A stretch of 64,000 nucleotides of DNA from an uncultured Fretibacterium sp. GTDB lineage: Bacteria > Synergistota > Synergistia > Synergistales > Aminobacteriaceae. Below, piece by piece: positions 26,977 through 35,495 of this stretch (positions within the stretch are counted from its first letter, which is position 1; each line of letters starts with the position of its first letter). A program made the position numbers and the translations under genes. The notes beneath the pieces were generated by a model. The model was given only the letters and a program-made list of their open reading frames with translations. It made no database searches and was not told the DNA's origin. The DNA lies in assembly GCA_946183145.1 (NCBI GenBank), contig CAMGZM010000001.1, positions 1-64,000 on the forward strand, in the 5' to 3' direction.

Positions 26977-28116
26977 TTGAACAATATCATCATAGACAAC
27001 GGAATAATATTCAGGACTGACAATAAATTTCACGCCGGAACAATAGCAGTCTCAAACGGAAAAATTACGGACGAGATTCCCAATGACGCAATGAGAATTA
27101 ATGCTGAAGGATTGTACGTTATACCCGGACTCACTGACATACATTTTCACGGCTGCAAGGGTCATGACTTCTGCGAGGGGACTCAGGAATCATTCACGGC
27201 AATAACTGAGTATGAAGCCATGAACGGAATCACGACGATTTGCCCGGCGACAATGACATTACCCGAAAACGAATTAGCCCGCATAATGAGAGCCGCAAAA
27301 ACTTTCAGCGAGTCGAATCCTTCACTCATCGGCATAAATCTTGAAGGGCCGTTCATCTCTCACGCCAAAAAGGGAGCGCAGAACCCAGCGTATATAGTTC
27401 CGCCTGACTCGGCCATGTTGCGCAGGCTTCAGAGTGAATCGGGCGGATTAATCCGAGTCGTAACAGTCGCGCCTGAAACTGACGGTGCAATCTCATTCAT
27501 CAATGACGCAAAGAATATCGCAAGAATCTCAATCGCTCACACTGCATGTGATTACGAGACGGCAAAACGCGCATTCGAGTCTGGAGCGTCGCACGTTACG
27601 CACATCTACAACGCTATGAACGGAATCAATCACAGGAATCCCGGCCCGATTCCTGCGGCGTTTGAGTCGGGCGCAATGGTTGAGATTATTGCTGACGGAG
27701 TACACATTCACCCTTCTGTTGTGAGAATGACGCTGAAACTTTTCGGCTCTGACAGGGTGATATTCATCTCGGACTCTCTTGAGGCTGCCGGAATGCCTGA
27801 CGGTGAATATATGCTCGGAGGCCAGAAGGTCATAAAGCGCGGGAGGGTTGCGACTCTTTCTGACGGTCTTACGATTGCCGGGAGTGTCTCGAATCTCATG
27901 GAGTGCATGAGGCTGGCTGTTACAGAGATGAATATACCGCTTGAAGATGCTGTGAAGTGTTCGTGCGTGAATCCTGTGAAGGCTATCGGGCTTGATGATT
28001 CTTACGGAGCAATAGAGGCCGGGAGGATTGCGAATCTTGTTTTGGTTGACGGAGATTTGAACGTGAAATGTGTTGTGCGTGAGGGAAAAATTTTACCGCC
28101 TGAAATTTCGTTATAA
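26977..28116 (+). CDS. nagA: N-acetylglucosamine-6-phosphate deacetylase
   Basis: 379 residues starting at TTG, 5 bases after GGAGGG. It hydrolyses GlcNAc-6-phosphate to glucosamine-6-phosphate and acetate in the cytoplasm, using the product of the GlcNAc PTS. Motifs: PGLTDIHFHGCKGHDF with the metal histidines near residue 57, GINLEGPFIS near 125, HLFNAMN-like THIYNAMNGINHR near 211, and ISDSLEAAGMPDG near 268 with the catalytic aspartate. The ribosome-binding site lies at the IS left end, and the insertion sits between it and nagE, so its expression may now depend on a promoter within or near the element. Confidence 0.95.
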   Translation: MNNIIIDNGIIFRTDNKFHAGTIAVSNGKITDEIPNDAMRINAEGLYVIPGLTDIHFHGCKGHDFCEGTQESFTAITEYEAMNGITTICPATMTLPENELARIMRAAKTFSESNPSLIGINLEGPFISHAKKGAQNPAYIVPPDSAMLRRLQSESGGLIRVVTVAPETDGAISFINDAKNIARISIAHTACDYETAKRAFESGASHVTHIYNAMNGINHRNPGPIPAAFESGAMVEIIADGVHIHPSVVRMTLKLFGSDRVIFISDSLEAAGMPDGEYMLGGQKVIKRGRVATLSDGLTIAGSVSNLMECMRLAVTEMNIPLEDAVKCSCVNPVKAIGLDDSYGAIEAGRIANLVLVDGDLNVKCVVREGKILPPEISL

Positions 28117-28150
28117 TTATGTACATACCACAATCACAGGAGGAATCATC

Positions 28151-29140
28151 ATGAAGACTCGAAAGCTCCACAATATAACCGTGTCTGAGATAGGCATGGG
28201 CTGTATGGGATTCTCACATGGTTACGGCGAAATCCCCCCGGAAGATTACGCGGTCGATGCGATTCGCAAGGCTCATGATTTCGGCTGCACGTTTTTTGAC
28301 ACTGCGGAAATTTACGGCCCTAACCTTTCAGAACCCGGCCACAATGAATTGATTGTAGGAAGAGCAGTAGAAGACTTCCGGGACAAAATCACATTAGCCA
28401 CAAAATTTTTCATCAAAGGCGAGGAAGTGAAGAAGGACGGCTCTGTGTTAGGAACGATAACGCGGCATCTTGAAGCATCATTGAAGCGGCTCAGGACAGA
28501 TTACGCGGATATATATTACCTTCACAGGATAAGCCCTGACGTTCGAGTCGAGGACATAGCAGAGGCAATGAACGCATTAATCAGCAGGAAAATTATACGC
28601 GGCTGGGGCTTGTCGATGGTGAACGCGGAAATTCTCGAACGTGCTAACAAGATATGTCATCTTGCGGCGGTTCAGAATATATATTCCGTTATGGATCGCG
28701 ATTATGAGAAAGCTGTCATTCCGTTTTGCTTGAAGAATGATATAGGCTTCGTGGCATTTTCACCGACTGCGAGCGGGTATTTGTCCGGGAAAGTGAAAGC
28801 GTCAGCAAAATTTGAGGGTGATGATGTACGCAAATGGGTTCCGCAGATGAAGAGTGAGAATATCACAGCGAATCAGCCGTTAATTGACCTTCTGAAAGTT
28901 TTTGCTGAGAGGAAACACGCCACAAATACGCAGATAGGACTCGCGTGGATGCTGAAGAAATATCCGCATGTCGTACCGATTCCCGGCTCAAAGAATCAGG
29001 AGCGTATACTTGAGAATTTAGCGGCCTGCAATGTGATTTTGAGTGATGACGAGTTCAGAGAGCTTGAAGAGGCTTTGAAGGGTATAAAGATTCACGGCTC
29101 AAGAAAAGATGTCGGAATGCCGCAGGAGTTCATAGACTGA
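28151..29140 (+). CDS. Aldo/keto reductase
   Basis: 329 residues from the ATG at 28151, which follows AGGAGGA; the open frame extends upstream into nagA but without support. A TIM-barrel NAD(P)H-dependent oxidoreductase. The catalytic tetrad is visible: D and Y in FFDTAEIYGPN near residue 54, K in LATKFF, H in YYLHRISP near 120. Cofactor-binding parts include IPIPGSKNQERILEN near residue 278. Closest in style to the YajO/AKR13 type that acts on aldehydes. It may be expressed with nagA, and a terminator follows. Confidence 0.93.
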   Translation: MKTRKLHNITVSEIGMGCMGFSHGYGEIPPEDYAVDAIRKAHDFGCTFFDTAEIYGPNLSEPGHNELIVGRAVEDFRDKITLATKFFIKGEEVKKDGSVLGTITRHLEASLKRLRTDYADIYYLHRISPDVRVEDIAEAMNALISRKIIRGWGLSMVNAEILERANKICHLAAVQNIYSVMDRDYEKAVIPFCLKNDIGFVAFSPTASGYLSGKVKASAKFEGDDVRKWVPQMKSENITANQPLIDLLKVFAERKHATNTQIGLAWMLKKYPHVVPIPGSKNQERILENLAACNVILSDDEFRELEEALKGIKIHGSRKDVGMPQEFID

Positions 29141-29149
29141 AAATATTTT

Positions 29150-29180
29150 CCCCCGGTGTGAATCATGGCCGGGGGCTTTC
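29150..29180 (+). terminator. Terminator after the aldo/keto reductase
   Basis: CCCCCGG at 29150-29156 pairs with CCGGGGG at 29169-29175, followed by CTTTC. The right arm contains a CATGGCCG word (29164-29171) and overlaps the stop of the convergent toxin gene. The inverse reading also has an A/T-rich tail. Confidence 0.75.
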
Positions 29181-29567
29181 GTGATTCTTTATCCAGCTCA
29201 CAAGGTCATCAAATGTTACTTCTGAGGCCGCGAGACCCAAAAATATATCTTCAAGCTCTTTCTGCGTGTAGCTAAGTGTTATTCCGTTTGCTTTCAGGTA
29301 AGACAGCATAGCATGAGCCGCGACTCTCTTGTTGCCGTCAATAAATGCATGATTTTGTGCAAGCCCGAAACCTAAACGCGCTGCCTTTTCGTAAATTGTA
29401 GGGTAAACGTCATAACCTCCGAATGACTGAAAAGGAGATCTCACAGCTGACGAAAGAAGACCCATATCCCTGACTCCCTGACTGCCTCCCGTTTTTGCGA
29501 CAACAGCATCATGAAGCACAATCACAGTATCTTCATCAAAGAAAAATTCAGTTGTTGGCAAGCGCAA
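29163..29567 (-). CDS. Doc/Fic-family toxin
   Basis: 134 residues, TTG start, which overlaps the end of the antitoxin frame. The Fic core motif HAFIDGNKRVAAHA near residue 73 matches the Doc type (HxFxDxNKR), and TGGSQGVRDMGLLSSAV near the N-terminus is typical of death-on-curing proteins. Doc phosphorylates elongation factor Tu and so stops translation; other Fic proteins AMPylate. The glycine in the motif (DGNKR in place of DANKR) leaves the exact transferase chemistry open. It lies next to the restriction-modification gene on the opposite strand. Confidence 0.88.
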   Translation of the reverse strand: MRLPTTEFFFDEDTVIVLHDAVVAKTGGSQGVRDMGLLSSAVRSPFQSFGGYDVYPTIYEKAARLGFGLAQNHAFIDGNKRVAAHAMLSYLKANGITLSYTQKELEDIFLGLAASEVTFDDLVSWIKNHESPRP

Positions 29568-29697
29568 TATATGCCTCCATATTCTGCTCTATAAGCTCAT
29601 CAGATATTTTCTTTATGTCTTCATAGCTCAGTTTCACGTAGCGTTTTTCTTCATCAGCTAAAATTTCTGATGGCCTCTCTTCAAGTACAGCGTTCAT
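29548..29697 (-). CDS. Short antitoxin of the Doc-type toxin
   Basis: 49 residues from the ATG at 29697, preceded by AAAGGAGG. The last 25 residues (YEDIKKISDELIEQNMEAY) form a charged helix like the toxin-binding tail of antitoxins partnered with Doc. No DNA-binding domain is visible, which is unlike full-length Phd. The end overlaps the toxin start by 20 bases. It is divergently transcribed from the restriction-modification gene with only 67 bases between them. Confidence 0.65.
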   Translation of the reverse strand: MNAVLEERPSEILADEEKRYVKLSYEDIKKISDELIEQNMEAYIALANN

Positions 29698-29764
29698 AAA
29701 TTTTTCCTCCTTTGCGGGATTTGTTATATTATACATATTCCAACATGAAAGGGAAAATCTCAGC

Positions 29765-32700
29765 ATGTCCGCATTAGACAGCATAATACAGACAATACAC
29801 GACAGCCCCGACTCAGACAAAGGGACTCTGTTCGAGAAATTATGCCTCTACTTTCTCAGGAATGACCCGACACAGCAAGGCAGATTCTCGCAGGTCTGGC
29901 CCTGGCGTGAATGGCCGCTCAATAACGGCGAACCCGATACAGGCATCGACATTGTAGCAAGAGTCCGCGACTCCGAATCATATTGCGCGGTTCAGTGCAA
30001 ATTCAGGGAGGACGACTCATCAATCACGAAATCGGAAATCGATTCATTTCTCGCACTAAGCAGCAAGGAAATTTTTTCAGCACGCATAATTTTCACACTC
30101 ACTGACAACTTCAACACACACGCACGCAACGCACTCAAAGACCAGTCGCCCGGCGTAACAATTCTCACACGCAAAAATCTTGAGGAGTCTAATATTAACT
30201 GGTCAACGTTCGATTTCAGCAAGCCCGGCCATGTCTCTCACATCGTCAAAAATTTACGCAAGCACCAAATCAACGCAATCAATGACGTGTTAAACGGACT
30301 CGCAAAACATGACAGAGGCAAATTAATCATGGCCTGCGGAACCGGCAAAACGTTTACTTCTCTCAAGATCGCCGAAAAATTTGCGGGCAAGGGCGGATCC
30401 GTTCTCGTTCTCGTTCCGTCAATCTCGCTCATGAATCAAACTGTCATCGCGTGGAACAATGACCACGACAATAAACTACCCTTGATACAGTTCGCAGTGT
30501 GTTCTGACTCAACCGTCGGAAAATACCCGGAGGAAGATTTGAGTCCCGCTGATCTTGCGTTCGAGGCAACAACAGACGCAGAGAGTCTCATTTCAACATG
30601 GCACAAGCAGACTCACATATCCGAATCAATGACCGTAATTTTCTCCACGTATCAATCACTTCACAAAGTCAAAGAGCTTCAGGATAACGGCTTCCCAGTC
30701 TTTGACCTCGTAATCTGTGATGAGGCTCACAGGACAGCAGGAGTCAGCAGCAGCAACGATGACGCAAATTTTCAGCTCATTCATGACGACTCATTCATTC
30801 ACGCAAAGAAACGACTCTACATGACCGCAACGCCCAAAGTTTTTGGCGACACTCCCGAACGTAAAGCCGCAATCAAGAAGAAAGCACAAGAACATAACGC
30901 CGTACTTTACTCAATGGACGACGAGAATATTTACGGCCCGGAGTTTCACAGGCTCTCTTTCTCTCAGGCAGTTGACGCAAAATTACTCGCAGATTACAAA
31001 GTGATGATCTTCATGGTAAAAGAAGAGGAAAGCAAACAGCTAACCGACATGGCAAAACTTGAGGGAATTTGCACCGCGCTGGCTAAAGACGTTCAGCAGG
31101 AAGATTACGACTTCATACAGTCTGACACAGCACCCATGAAACGCGCCGTAAATTTCACAAGCACAATCAGCGAGTCAGAAGACTTCTTCACGCCCAATAT
31201 ACAGCGCACAATAACGCCCGGCCATGACTCAATCACTTTCACAGCAAAGCACATTGACGGCAAAAAGTCAGCCGCTGAACGTTCACAGGTCATAAACTGG
31301 CTCAAACAGGACTCACAGCCCGGTGAATGCCAAATCCTCTCTAACTCCCGGTGCCTCTCAGAAGGTGTTGACGTTCCCGCGCTCGATGCCGTGATATTCT
31401 TCAAGCCTAAGTATTCACAGATCGATATTGTTCAGTCAGTCGGAAGAGTCATGAGAAAATCTGACGGGAAAAAATTCGGCTATGTCATTCTCCCAATCGC
31501 AATAAAACCCGGCGAACTCCCAGGCACTGAACTCGACAAAAACAAAGAGTACAAATCCGTGTGGGAAGTATTGCAGGCTCTCCGCTCTCATGATGACAAC
31601 TTCAACGCCACAATAAACTCCCTCGACTTCAACGAAAAATCCGACAAAGTGAGAGTCGTTGCAGGGAAAAATTTGCGCGAATATCTGACCGATGAAGAGA
31701 TTGACCAGTGGGAGCAGGCCGTTTATGTCCGAATGGTCAGGAAATGCGGAGACCGCGAGTATTGGGACAGATGGGTTGCTGACCTCAAAGACGTTACAGC
31801 ACTTCACACGCAGAACCTTCAAGACTCCCTCAAAATCCCCGGTGCAAATCGCGCCTTCAATGAATTTCTTGACGACCTACGCGCAACAATCAACCCGTCA
31901 ATCTCACCTGATGACGCGCTCTCAATGCTCGCACAGCACATAGTCAGCAAAAGAGTCTTTGATGAGCTTTTCTCCGACTTCTCACAGCTCAACCCAGTAT
32001 CACGCGCCCTGCAGAGGATAATATCATCGCTGACTCAATACGGATTCAGGGCGGACGACTCACAGCTCGAAAAGTTTTACGGCCATGTTCACGAGGCTGT
32101 GAAGGAAGCAAAAACCGACTCCGCAAAACAGAATCTCATACGCCGAATCTATGACAACTTCTTCAAGCTCGCATTCCCGAAAACAGCTCAGAAACTCGGA
32201 ATCGTTTATACTCCCGTCGAAATCGTTGATTTCATTCTCAGAAGCTCGGATTGGGCTGTACGTTCGCTCCTCAATATCGATGACGGACTCGCCTCGCTGC
32301 ATGTTCACATTCTTGACCCTTTCAGCGGAACAGGCACTTTCACGGCGCGGCTCATTCAGTCAGGATTAATCCCGCGCGGAAGACTCACCTACAAATACGA
32401 TCACGGGGAAATTTTCGCGAATGAAATTCTCCTCCTGCCATACTACATTTCAGCCGTCAACATCGAGTCGGCGTTCTCAAAAATTTATGACGATGAGTAT
32501 CACGAGTTCCCCGGAATGATTCTCGCTGACACTTTCACGCTTAACGCTGACGCAACACGCTACCTTCACACGATCTTCAAAGAGAACGGACAAAGAGCCG
32601 CAAATGAAGAGGATGACAAAACCGTCAACATCATCATAGGCAACCCCCCTTACAGCGTCGGGCAGAAAAGCGCGAATGACAACAACCAGAACACGCGCTA

Positions 32701-34390
32701 CGAAAATTTATACGGCGCAATTACTGACACTTACGCAAAACACAGCACAGCCACGAACAAAAACTCACTATATGACAGCTACATTCTTGCGTTCAGATGG
32801 GCTTCTGACAGGCTCAGGAATCAGGATCGCGGCGTTATATGCTTCGTAACAAACGGCTCATTCATTGACTCAAACAGCGCGGACGGTATGAGGAAATGCC
32901 TTGCGGATGAGTTCAGCTATATTTACGTCTTCAATCTCAGAGGCAACGCAAACACAAGCGGAGATTTACGGCGCAATGAGGGCGATGGGATTTTCGGCGA
33001 GGGCAGCAGGACTCCGGCGGCTGTAACTATGCTCGTAAAGGACGAACGCATGAAGGGCAGACCGTGCGAAATATATTATTACGATGTTGCGGACGGAATG
33101 AAGCGCAAAGAAAAACTTGATGAGCTTTTGAGGCTTGAGTCTTTCGGGAAAATGATGGACGGCGGATTAATGCGGAGGATTGAACCGAATGAAGCGGGCG
33201 ACTGGGTAAACATGAGGACGGAAATTTACGCGGGCTTCAGGAATTTAGGCAACAAGAAAGAAGCTGACAGAGAAGCAATTTTCGGTGAAAGATATTCGAA
33301 AGGGTTAATGACTGCTCGCGATGCCTGGTGCTATAACTTTTCGCGGGCTGAACTGATTCGGAACATGGCCGGAATGATTGAGGTCTACAATTCTGAGCGT
33401 GAGAGATGGAACCGTGAAGGCTCCGGGAAATTTGAAGACTTTGTTACGAAAGACACGGCTAAAATTTCATGGGCTGATGGACTTTTCAGCAGAGCAAAAC
33501 GCAACGAGCCAATAACATTTTCAGAAGAGGCTGTGAGAGTCTCAATGTACCGTCCGTTTGTGAAGGAGTATTTATACTTCACGGGCGCAATGAATGAGAG
33601 AAGCTATCAAATGCCCTCAATATTTCCTGAGCATGACACAAAAAATTTGGTGATAAGTATACCGGGTATCGGAGCAAAAAAAGATTTCAGCGTCTTGATG
33701 ACAAACTGCATACCAGAAGTGCAGATGATGATGAACGGTCAATGTTTTCCGCTGTACTGGTACACGAGGGGGGAAGGGCTTTTTGACACTGGGCTTGTAC
33801 GTCATGACGGTATCGGGGACTCATCGCTTGCGGAGTTTCGGACTCATTACGGCGACAAGGCGATAACGAAGGAGGATATATTCTATTACGTTTACGGTGT
33901 ACTTTCATCGCGAGAATATGCCTCGCGTTTCGGGAATGACGCAAAGAAGGTTCTAGCGCGTGTGCCGTTCGTGAAGGATATTGAGACGTTCCGGGAATTT
34001 TCGCGGGCCGGGCGTGAGCTTGGAGCTTTGCACGTGAATTACGAGTCTGCGGAGGAATGGCCGGTGAAAGTTTCGGGGAATGAGTCTGACGTGAGAATTA
34101 CGCGGATGAAGATTGCGGAGGAGTCCGGGAGTCGTGTGATTCATGTTGCGCCGGGGGTAACGGTGCGTGAGATTCCTGCGTGTGCTTGGGAGTATCGTGT
34201 GAACGGGAGAAGCGCGCTTGAATGGATTGTTGAGCGTTACCGTGATGATGTGGACAAGGCGAGCGGGATTCGGAATGACTGCAACGAATGGAACGGAGCT
34301 GATTACGTGCTGAGATTGATACGGCGTGTAATCACTGTGAGTGTTGAGACTGTGAGAATATTGGAGGGACTGCCGGAATTGGGAGTGTGA
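29765..34390 (+). CDS. Single-chain restriction-modification enzyme (Type ISP-like: nuclease, helicase, methyltransferase)
   Basis: 1541 residues with every activity in one chain. Residues about 30-90: Mrr-like nuclease, GIDIVARV then AVQCKFRE (D-QxK). Superfamily 2 helicase: Walker A ACGTGKTFTS near 192, VICDEAH near 318, QSVGRVMRK near 555. N6-adenine methyltransferase: DPFSGTGTFTARL near 850 and IIGNPPYS near 958. The last 400 residues should contain target recognition. The order matches LlaGI/LlaBIII-type ISP enzymes, which translocate on DNA and cut when two complexes collide. No separate specificity or methylase gene is present or needed. The gene is full length with no break. It is flanked by a Doc toxin pair and by a possible omega-RNA element right after its stop. 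Confidence 0.92.
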   Translation: MSALDSIIQTIHDSPDSDKGTLFEKLCLYFLRNDPTQQGRFSQVWPWREWPLNNGEPDTGIDIVARVRDSESYCAVQCKFREDDSSITKSEIDSFLALSSKEIFSARIIFTLTDNFNTHARNALKDQSPGVTILTRKNLEESNINWSTFDFSKPGHVSHIVKNLRKHQINAINDVLNGLAKHDRGKLIMACGTGKTFTSLKIAEKFAGKGGSVLVLVPSISLMNQTVIAWNNDHDNKLPLIQFAVCSDSTVGKYPEEDLSPADLAFEATTDAESLISTWHKQTHISESMTVIFSTYQSLHKVKELQDNGFPVFDLVICDEAHRTAGVSSSNDDANFQLIHDDSFIHAKKRLYMTATPKVFGDTPERKAAIKKKAQEHNAVLYSMDDENIYGPEFHRLSFSQAVDAKLLADYKVMIFMVKEEESKQLTDMAKLEGICTALAKDVQQEDYDFIQSDTAPMKRAVNFTSTISESEDFFTPNIQRTITPGHDSITFTAKHIDGKKSAAERSQVINWLKQDSQPGECQILSNSRCLSEGVDVPALDAVIFFKPKYSQIDIVQSVGRVMRKSDGKKFGYVILPIAIKPGELPGTELDKNKEYKSVWEVLQALRSHDDNFNATINSLDFNEKSDKVRVVAGKNLREYLTDEEIDQWEQAVYVRMVRKCGDREYWDRWVADLKDVTALHTQNLQDSLKIPGANRAFNEFLDDLRATINPSISPDDALSMLAQHIVSKRVFDELFSDFSQLNPVSRALQRIISSLTQYGFRADDSQLEKFYGHVHEAVKEAKTDSAKQNLIRRIYDNFFKLAFPKTAQKLGIVYTPVEIVDFILRSSDWAVRSLLNIDDGLASLHVHILDPFSGTGTFTARLIQSGLIPRGRLTYKYDHGEIFANEILLLPYYISAVNIESAFSKIYDDEYHEFPGMILADTFTLNADATRYLHTIFKENGQRAANEEDDKTVNIIIGNPPYSVGQKSANDNNQNTRYENLYGAITDTYAKHSTATNKNSLYDSYILAFRWASDRLRNQDRGVICFVTNGSFIDSNSADGMRKCLADEFSYIYVFNLRGNANTSGDLRRNEGDGIFGEGSRTPAAVTMLVKDERMKGRPCEIYYYDVADGMKRKEKLDELLRLESFGKMMDGGLMRRIEPNEAGDWVNMRTEIYAGFRNLGNKKEADREAIFGERYSKGLMTARDAWCYNFSRAELIRNMAGMIEVYNSERERWNREGSGKFEDFVTKDTAKISWADGLFSRAKRNEPITFSEEAVRVSMYRPFVKEYLYFTGAMNERSYQMPSIFPEHDTKNLVISIPGIGAKKDFSVLMTNCIPEVQMMMNGQCFPLYWYTRGEGLFDTGLVRHDGIGDSSLAEFRTHYGDKAITKEDIFYYVYGVLSSREYASRFGNDAKKVLARVPFVKDIETFREFSRAGRELGALHVNYESAEEWPVKVSGNESDVRITRMKIAEESGSRVIHVAPGVTVREIPACAWEYRVNGRSALEWIVERYRDDVDKASGIRNDCNEWNGADYVLRLIRRVITVSVETVRILEGLPELGV

Positions 34391-34560
34391 TATAATTTTG
34401 GGCAGGTTAAGCAGGGGTGAAATCCGCTAACCTGTTGCAGTAAAGGTAGTAAAAAATGGTTGGGGCATCAGCCATTGGAGGAGAACCCGTAAGACACTCG
34501 CAAGAGCGCAATGTTTGTTGATACCAAAATCGCCCGCTTTTAAGCGAGGGGAGTATGTCA
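34391..34560 (+). ncRNA. Possible HEARO/IscB-type omega RNA (or similar IS605-derived RNA) without its protein
   Basis: Begins right after GTGA, the stop codon context of the restriction gene. CAGGTTA and TAACCTG (about 34402-34434) form a closing stem. A second hairpin ATGG..CCAT lies at about 34455-34477, then GGAGAACCCGTAA, CTCGCAAGAG (34498-34507), and a final hairpin around CGCTTTTAAGCG ending GGGGAGTATGTCA. GTGA as 5' flank and the terminal hairpin fit what I recall of HEARO elements. No IscB or TnpB gene follows. Identification is tentative. Confidence 0.35.
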
Positions 34561-34573
34561 AGAGCCAATAGAG

Positions 34574-34624
34574 AGCAGCGAGAGTATGAGACACCCTGGA
34601 CAGGTAATCACCTCGCTGCTTTTT
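34574..34624 (+). terminator. Terminator downstream of the restriction-modification gene
   Basis: AGCAGCGAG at 34574-34582 pairs perfectly with CTCGCTGCT at 34612-34620, followed by TTTTT. The 29-base loop holds a second small hairpin (CCTGGACAGG). Confidence 0.75.
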
Positions 34625-34746
34625 GCTGGTGTGCTTCCGGCCATTTTCGCGAGCCATCCGACTTCACCGCCGATCTGCAGGAATGATCCCCGCGAACTTG
34701 AAGAGTCCCTGCACCTCTCTGGGGCTTCCTCTGAGAAAATATTATA
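34625..34746 (-). other. Gene-free structured stretch of unknown role
   Basis: No open frame of note. TGCAGG (34676-34681) pairs with CCTGCA (34708-34713), and GGTG..CACC plus GGC..GCC pairs lie at 34627-34668. On the minus strand a TATAAT (plus ATTATA 34741-34746) lies just upstream of this structure. It could be a small RNA, but I cannot assign it. Confidence 0.3.
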
Positions 34747-34808
34747 ACAGATGAGAAATTATGATAGAATGACAGTAGGGAAGATAGTCACGCCACTGCT
34801 TTTTATTG

Positions 34809-34894
34809 TATAATTCACAAGTGCTACTCACAAAGAGTTGCGGCGAGGATGTCAGAACATCGGACTATAATCGGTTCGGTGTTCTTTTATTTAT
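34809..34894 (+). ncRNA. Candidate short RNA with its own -10 element and strong terminator
   Basis: TATAAT at 34809-34814 suggests a start near 34821. About 65 bases later AGAACATCGGA (34854-34864) pairs over 11 positions with TTCGGTGTTCT (34875-34885), followed by TTTTATTTATT. No -35 element is convincing. The terminator is oriented on the plus strand although the next gene, folK, runs on the minus strand and ends at 34894, so it must end a plus-strand transcript. Confidence 0.4.
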
Positions 34895-35385
34895 TACAGA
34901 CTCGTAACTCTCAGCGGCCAGCTTTCACCGTCAACCCTCTCTATCATTTCGTGAACCGTCAAATCATTCTCAGGATGCCGCCAATTTTCCGGGACAATCT
35001 GACTCAATGGCACAAGGACAAACAAACGCTCCGGGATTCTCACGTGCGGAATGTCCAAATCCTGCGAGTGAAATATCACGTCATCCATCAGAAGAATATC
35101 AATGTCAATTTTTCTTGCGCCCCATCGAACTGAGTCGACTCTTCCTATTTCGCGCTCAAAATTTTTGACGGCCTTCAAGATTTCACGAGGCTCATAACGT
35201 AATTGCGACTCGACTCTCACACATGCGTTAAGATAGTCGGGCTGTTGGACTCCTCCCCAAGGTTCTGTGCTGAATACATCACTTGACTTTGAGACATGGC
35301 CGAATGAAGACAGCATTTCTTTTGCGGCTCTGAGATTCTGTAACCTGTTGCCGAGATTTGAGCCTAAAGCAAAATAGATATTCAT
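34894..35385 (-). CDS. folK: 2-amino-4-hydroxy-6-hydroxymethyldihydropteridine diphosphokinase (HPPK)
   Basis: 163 residues, standard length. Transfers pyrophosphate from ATP to 6-hydroxymethyl-7,8-dihydropterin in folate synthesis. Visible motifs: YFALGSNLGNR at the start, FSTEPWGGVQQPDYLNACV near residue 38, and the HPPK signature with metal aspartates RWGARKIDIDILLMDD near residue 86, followed by IPHVRIPERLFVLVPL. No other fol gene is adjacent. ATG start; one CATGGCCG word at 35295. Confidence 0.96.
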   Translation of the reverse strand: MNIYFALGSNLGNRLQNLRAAKEMLSSFGHVSKSSDVFSTEPWGGVQQPDYLNACVRVESQLRYEPREILKAVKNFEREIGRVDSVRWGARKIDIDILLMDDVIFHSQDLDIPHVRIPERLFVLVPLSQIVPENWRHPENDLTVHEMIERVDGESWPLRVTSL

Positions 35386-35495
35386 GAAAAATCACGTTCC
35401 TTTTAGAGAATATACTTACGGAAAAATTCATCACGCTGCAATATAATTATCACACTTCAAATTATCCCAAAAATTTTATATCGGAGGCGTTGCTT

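Noticed and set aside
34640-34740. Minus-strand resemblance to an FMN riboswitch (ATTCCTGCAG-ATCGGCGGTGAAG)
   Set aside because: The second half of the FMN aptamer (GCCGAC..GT..AGTC.GGATG) is missing and there is no riboflavin gene downstream on that strand.
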